A DNA stretch of 14,744 nt from Spirochaetaceae bacterium. Its GTDB lineage: Bacteria > Spirochaetota > Spirochaetia > DSM-27196 > SKKC01. The number at the start of each line of letters is the position of its first letter. The first letter of the stretch is position 1. Made by a program: the position numbers and the translations under genes. The DNA lies in assembly GCA_003552745.1 (NCBI GenBank), contig PUOG01000026.1:1-14744 (forward strand), written 5' to 3'. A model generated the notes under the pieces. It had not been told where the DNA came from. It saw only the letters and a program-made list of their open reading frames with translations, and did not search any database. Shown here piece by piece: positions 12,965-14,744 of the stretch.

Positions 12965-13006
12965 TACACAATAAGTAGATACCCTATCTGAACAGGAGTC
13001 AAACGA

Positions 13007-14744
13007 ATGAGTTTTCCTTTAGATGTCAGCGCATACAAACCGCTGAAATTCGATCTGAGCGCCGAAAAACTGTCTGCCGACGTGCGCGCGCAGCTGGAGA
13101 CCAACATCGCGTTGTACCGCGATACGATCATCTTCTTCACCGCGATCGCCGCCGCAAAGGGCCTCAGCGGCCACACCGGTGGTCCTTACAGCATTGTGCC
13201 GGAAACGCTGATCGCCGAGGGCTTCATGCACGGCGACAATCACGTGTACCCGGTCTGCTTCGACGAAGCCGGCCATCGCGTCGCCATCCAGTACGCACTG
13301 GCGGCATTCAACGGCGAAATGGAGTTCGAGAAGCTGCTTCACTACCGTGAAGCCGATCACGGGCTGTACGGTCACCCCGAGCTCGACCCGAAACTCGGGA
13401 TCAAGTTCAGCTCCGGGCGCCTCGGACACATGTGGCCGTTCGCCAACGGCGTCGCGCGGGCCCATCCCGACATGAAGGTCGTTCTGCTCGCGAGCGACGG
13501 CAGCCAGATGGAAGGAAACGACGCAGAGGCCGCCCGCCTCGCGGTAGCAAACAGCCTGAATGTCAAGTTGCTGGTCGACAACAACGACGTAACGATCGCC
13601 GGTCATCCGAGCGAATACCTGAAAGGCTACGACATCGAACGGACACTCGCCGGCCACGGCCTCACCGTCGACAGTGGCGACCCGGAGGACATCGACTCCC
13701 TCTACAGCCGAATACGCAACGCCCTCAATACCGACGGACCGTACGCGCTCATCAACAACCGGAAGATGGCACCCGGAGTACCGGGTATCGAGGGATCGAA
13801 CAAGGGACACGAGGTCGTTTCGGTCGATAGCGCCATCGAATACCTTACTGCCCACGGGCACAACTCGGCGGTCGAGTACCTGAAGGGCGTCAGCAAACTC
13901 GCCGGACCGAGCAGCTTCCGCGGTTGTTCCTCCGACAAAGGCAGCAACCGCAAAGAGTTCGGCGCCGCGCTCGCCGACATGATCGAGAAGCTGCCGAAGG
14001 ATGAGCGCGCGTCGCAGATCATGGTCATCGACAGCGACCTCGAAGGCTCCACCGGACTGAACACCGTCGGCAAACGGGTGCCGGAAGTCTACGTGAAAGG
14101 CGGCGTCATGGAGCGCGGCAACTTCTCCGCGGCCGCCGGTTTCGGCTTCGAGAAGGGACGCCAGGGCGTCTTCTCGACCTTCAGCGCATTCCTCGAGATG
14201 GTCATCTCGGAAATCACGATGGCACGGCTTAACGAGAGCAACGTGATCTGCCACTTCTCACACGCCGGCGTGGACGATATCGCCGACAACACGTGCCATT
14301 ACGGCATCAACGTCTTTTACGCCGACAACGGCGTGGACGAGCTCTCCGAGCACACCCGCCTCTACTTCCCGGCCGACACGCACCAGCTGCGCGCGATCGT
14401 GCAGCGCGTCTTCGACGACCCGGGCATGCGTTTCGTTTTCTCCACGCGCAGTACCGTACCGTATGTGTTGACCGAAGACGGCTCGAAGCACTTCTTCTCC
14501 GAAGAGGCCGGCTACCGATTCGAACCGGGCAAGGACGATGTCGTGCGATCCGGCACCGCCGGGTATATCGTCACCTACGGCGAGATGCTCCATCGCTGTA
14601 TGGACGCGGTCGAGCAGATGCGTGAGTCGGGGATCGATGTAGGACTCATCAACAAGGCCACTCTGAATGTGGTAGATGAAGAGATGATGAAGCGTCTCGG
14701 CGATTCTCCGGCGGTGCTTCTCGTCGAAGCACAGAACTCGCGAA
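13007..14744 (+). CDS. Transketolase (3' end beyond window)
   Basis: The frame is open for 579 codons from ATG 13007 to the window edge, and AGGAG lies 8 bases upstream. Transketolases move two-carbon ketol units between sugar phosphates in the pentose phosphate pathway, using thiamine diphosphate and a divalent metal. The N-terminal domain has GLSGHTGGP (52-60, matching the conserved SGHPG region). The cofactor motif is SDGSQMEGNDAEAARLA with DNND 28 residues on (163-194); the first Gly of the usual GDG is Ser. The second domain carries the probable catalytic Glu369 in VMERGNFSAAAGFGFE. The third domain begins at about 520 (SGTAGYIVTYGEML). Typical family length is 600-670, so only a short C-terminal piece is missing. 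It stands alone behind its own promoter. I give no symbol because several paralogous types exist. Confidence 0.9.
   Translation, partial: MSFPLDVSAYKPLKFDLSAEKLSADVRAQLETNIALYRDTIIFFTAIAAAKGLSGHTGGPYSIVPETLIAEGFMHGDNHVYPVCFDEAGHRVAIQYALAAFNGEMEFEKLLHYREADHGLYGHPELDPKLGIKFSSGRLGHMWPFANGVARAHPDMKVVLLASDGSQMEGNDAEAARLAVANSLNVKLLVDNNDVTIAGHPSEYLKGYDIERTLAGHGLTVDSGDPEDIDSLYSRIRNALNTDGPYALINNRKMAPGVPGIEGSNKGHEVVSVDSAIEYLTAHGHNSAVEYLKGVSKLAGPSSFRGCSSDKGSNRKEFGAALADMIEKLPKDERASQIMVIDSDLEGSTGLNTVGKRVPEVYVKGGVMERGNFSAAAGFGFEKGRQGVFSTFSAFLEMVISEITMARLNESNVICHFSHAGVDDIADNTCHYGINVFYADNGVDELSEHTRLYFPADTHQLRAIVQRVFDDPGMRFVFSTRSTVPYVLTEDGSKHFFSEEAGYRFEPGKDDVVRSGTAGYIVTYGEMLHRCMDAVEQMRESGIDVGLINKATLNVVDEEMMKRLGDSPAVLLVEAQNSR

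Larger units (their letters stand above)
12695..13006. other. 312-base intergenic region between divergent csoR and transketolase genes
   Basis: No convincing protein gene is present; an 85-codon minus-strand frame here has random composition. The region holds a minus-directed hairpin terminator (12732-12771), an extended -10-like element on the minus strand (12853-12858), a TTTTCGAAAA palindrome (12897-12906) and a probable plus-strand promoter for the transketolase (12937-12964). I see no known riboswitch, including the thiamine pyrophosphate type. Confidence 0.7.

Noticed and set aside
12714..12971. 85-codon minus-strand frame in the intergenic region
   Set aside because: It starts at TTG with no ribosome site, has random composition and runs through the terminator hairpin.
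12772..13006. Thiamine pyrophosphate riboswitch before transketolase
   Set aside because: The conserved CUGAGA and ACCUGAUC-type segments are absent, and the predicted leader is only about 36 bases.

Overview
The window is GC-rich, gene-dense bacterial chromosome with short spacers and no sign of phage, plasmid, insertion sequence, CRISPR array, tRNA or rRNA. I recognise no single lineage marker. The long form of the transketolase (with SDGSQMEG in place of GDG), the relaxed lipobox on the hydrolase and the overall style would fit a free-living spirochaete, but that is only a guess.

Region 1 (1-4682, all minus strand). Transcription runs leftward from a HAD phosphatase (4682-4005). It is followed after 80 bases by a compact four-gene cluster with gaps of 13, 12 and 4 bases. 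The cluster encodes an extremely acidic secreted Asp-Pro/Glu-Pro repeat protein (3924-3001), an unrecognised 130-residue protein (2987-2595), a PAS-GGDEF-EAL protein with a dead cyclase site and an intact EAL phosphodiesterase site (2582-894), and a polytopic membrane protein that runs off the left edge (889-1). This is the least familiar part of the window: a possible c-di-GMP-linked cell-envelope module.

Region 2 (4742-6921, plus strand). A site-2-protease-type membrane metalloprotease with two CBS domains is translationally coupled (GTGA overlap) to a D-2-hydroxyacid-dehydrogenase-fold protein. That protein carries an odd GC-palindromic insert and lacks the usual catalytic Glu.

Region 3 (7013-10009). 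An Eis-type acetyltransferase on the minus strand is divergent from a two-gene unit, a GNAT acetyltransferase followed with no gap by a probable lipoprotein alpha/beta hydrolase. The hydrolase gene contains a perfect 15-bp all-GC inverted repeat.

Region 4 (10017-12694, minus strand). This is a copper-resistance operon: a CsoR-type copper-sensing repressor followed by a CopA Cu(+)-exporting P1B-ATPase. A well-formed promoter with a G-tract operator-like element overlaps the predicted transcription start.

Region 5 (12695-14744). A 312-base non-coding gap holds a hairpin plus T-tract pointing toward csoR and a possible small minus-strand RNA. It is followed by a transketolase gene (plus strand) that runs off the right edge.

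Many very long open frames antisense to these genes (for example 6563-8833 and 9618-11846 on plus) are by-products of GC-rich codon usage and are not annotated.
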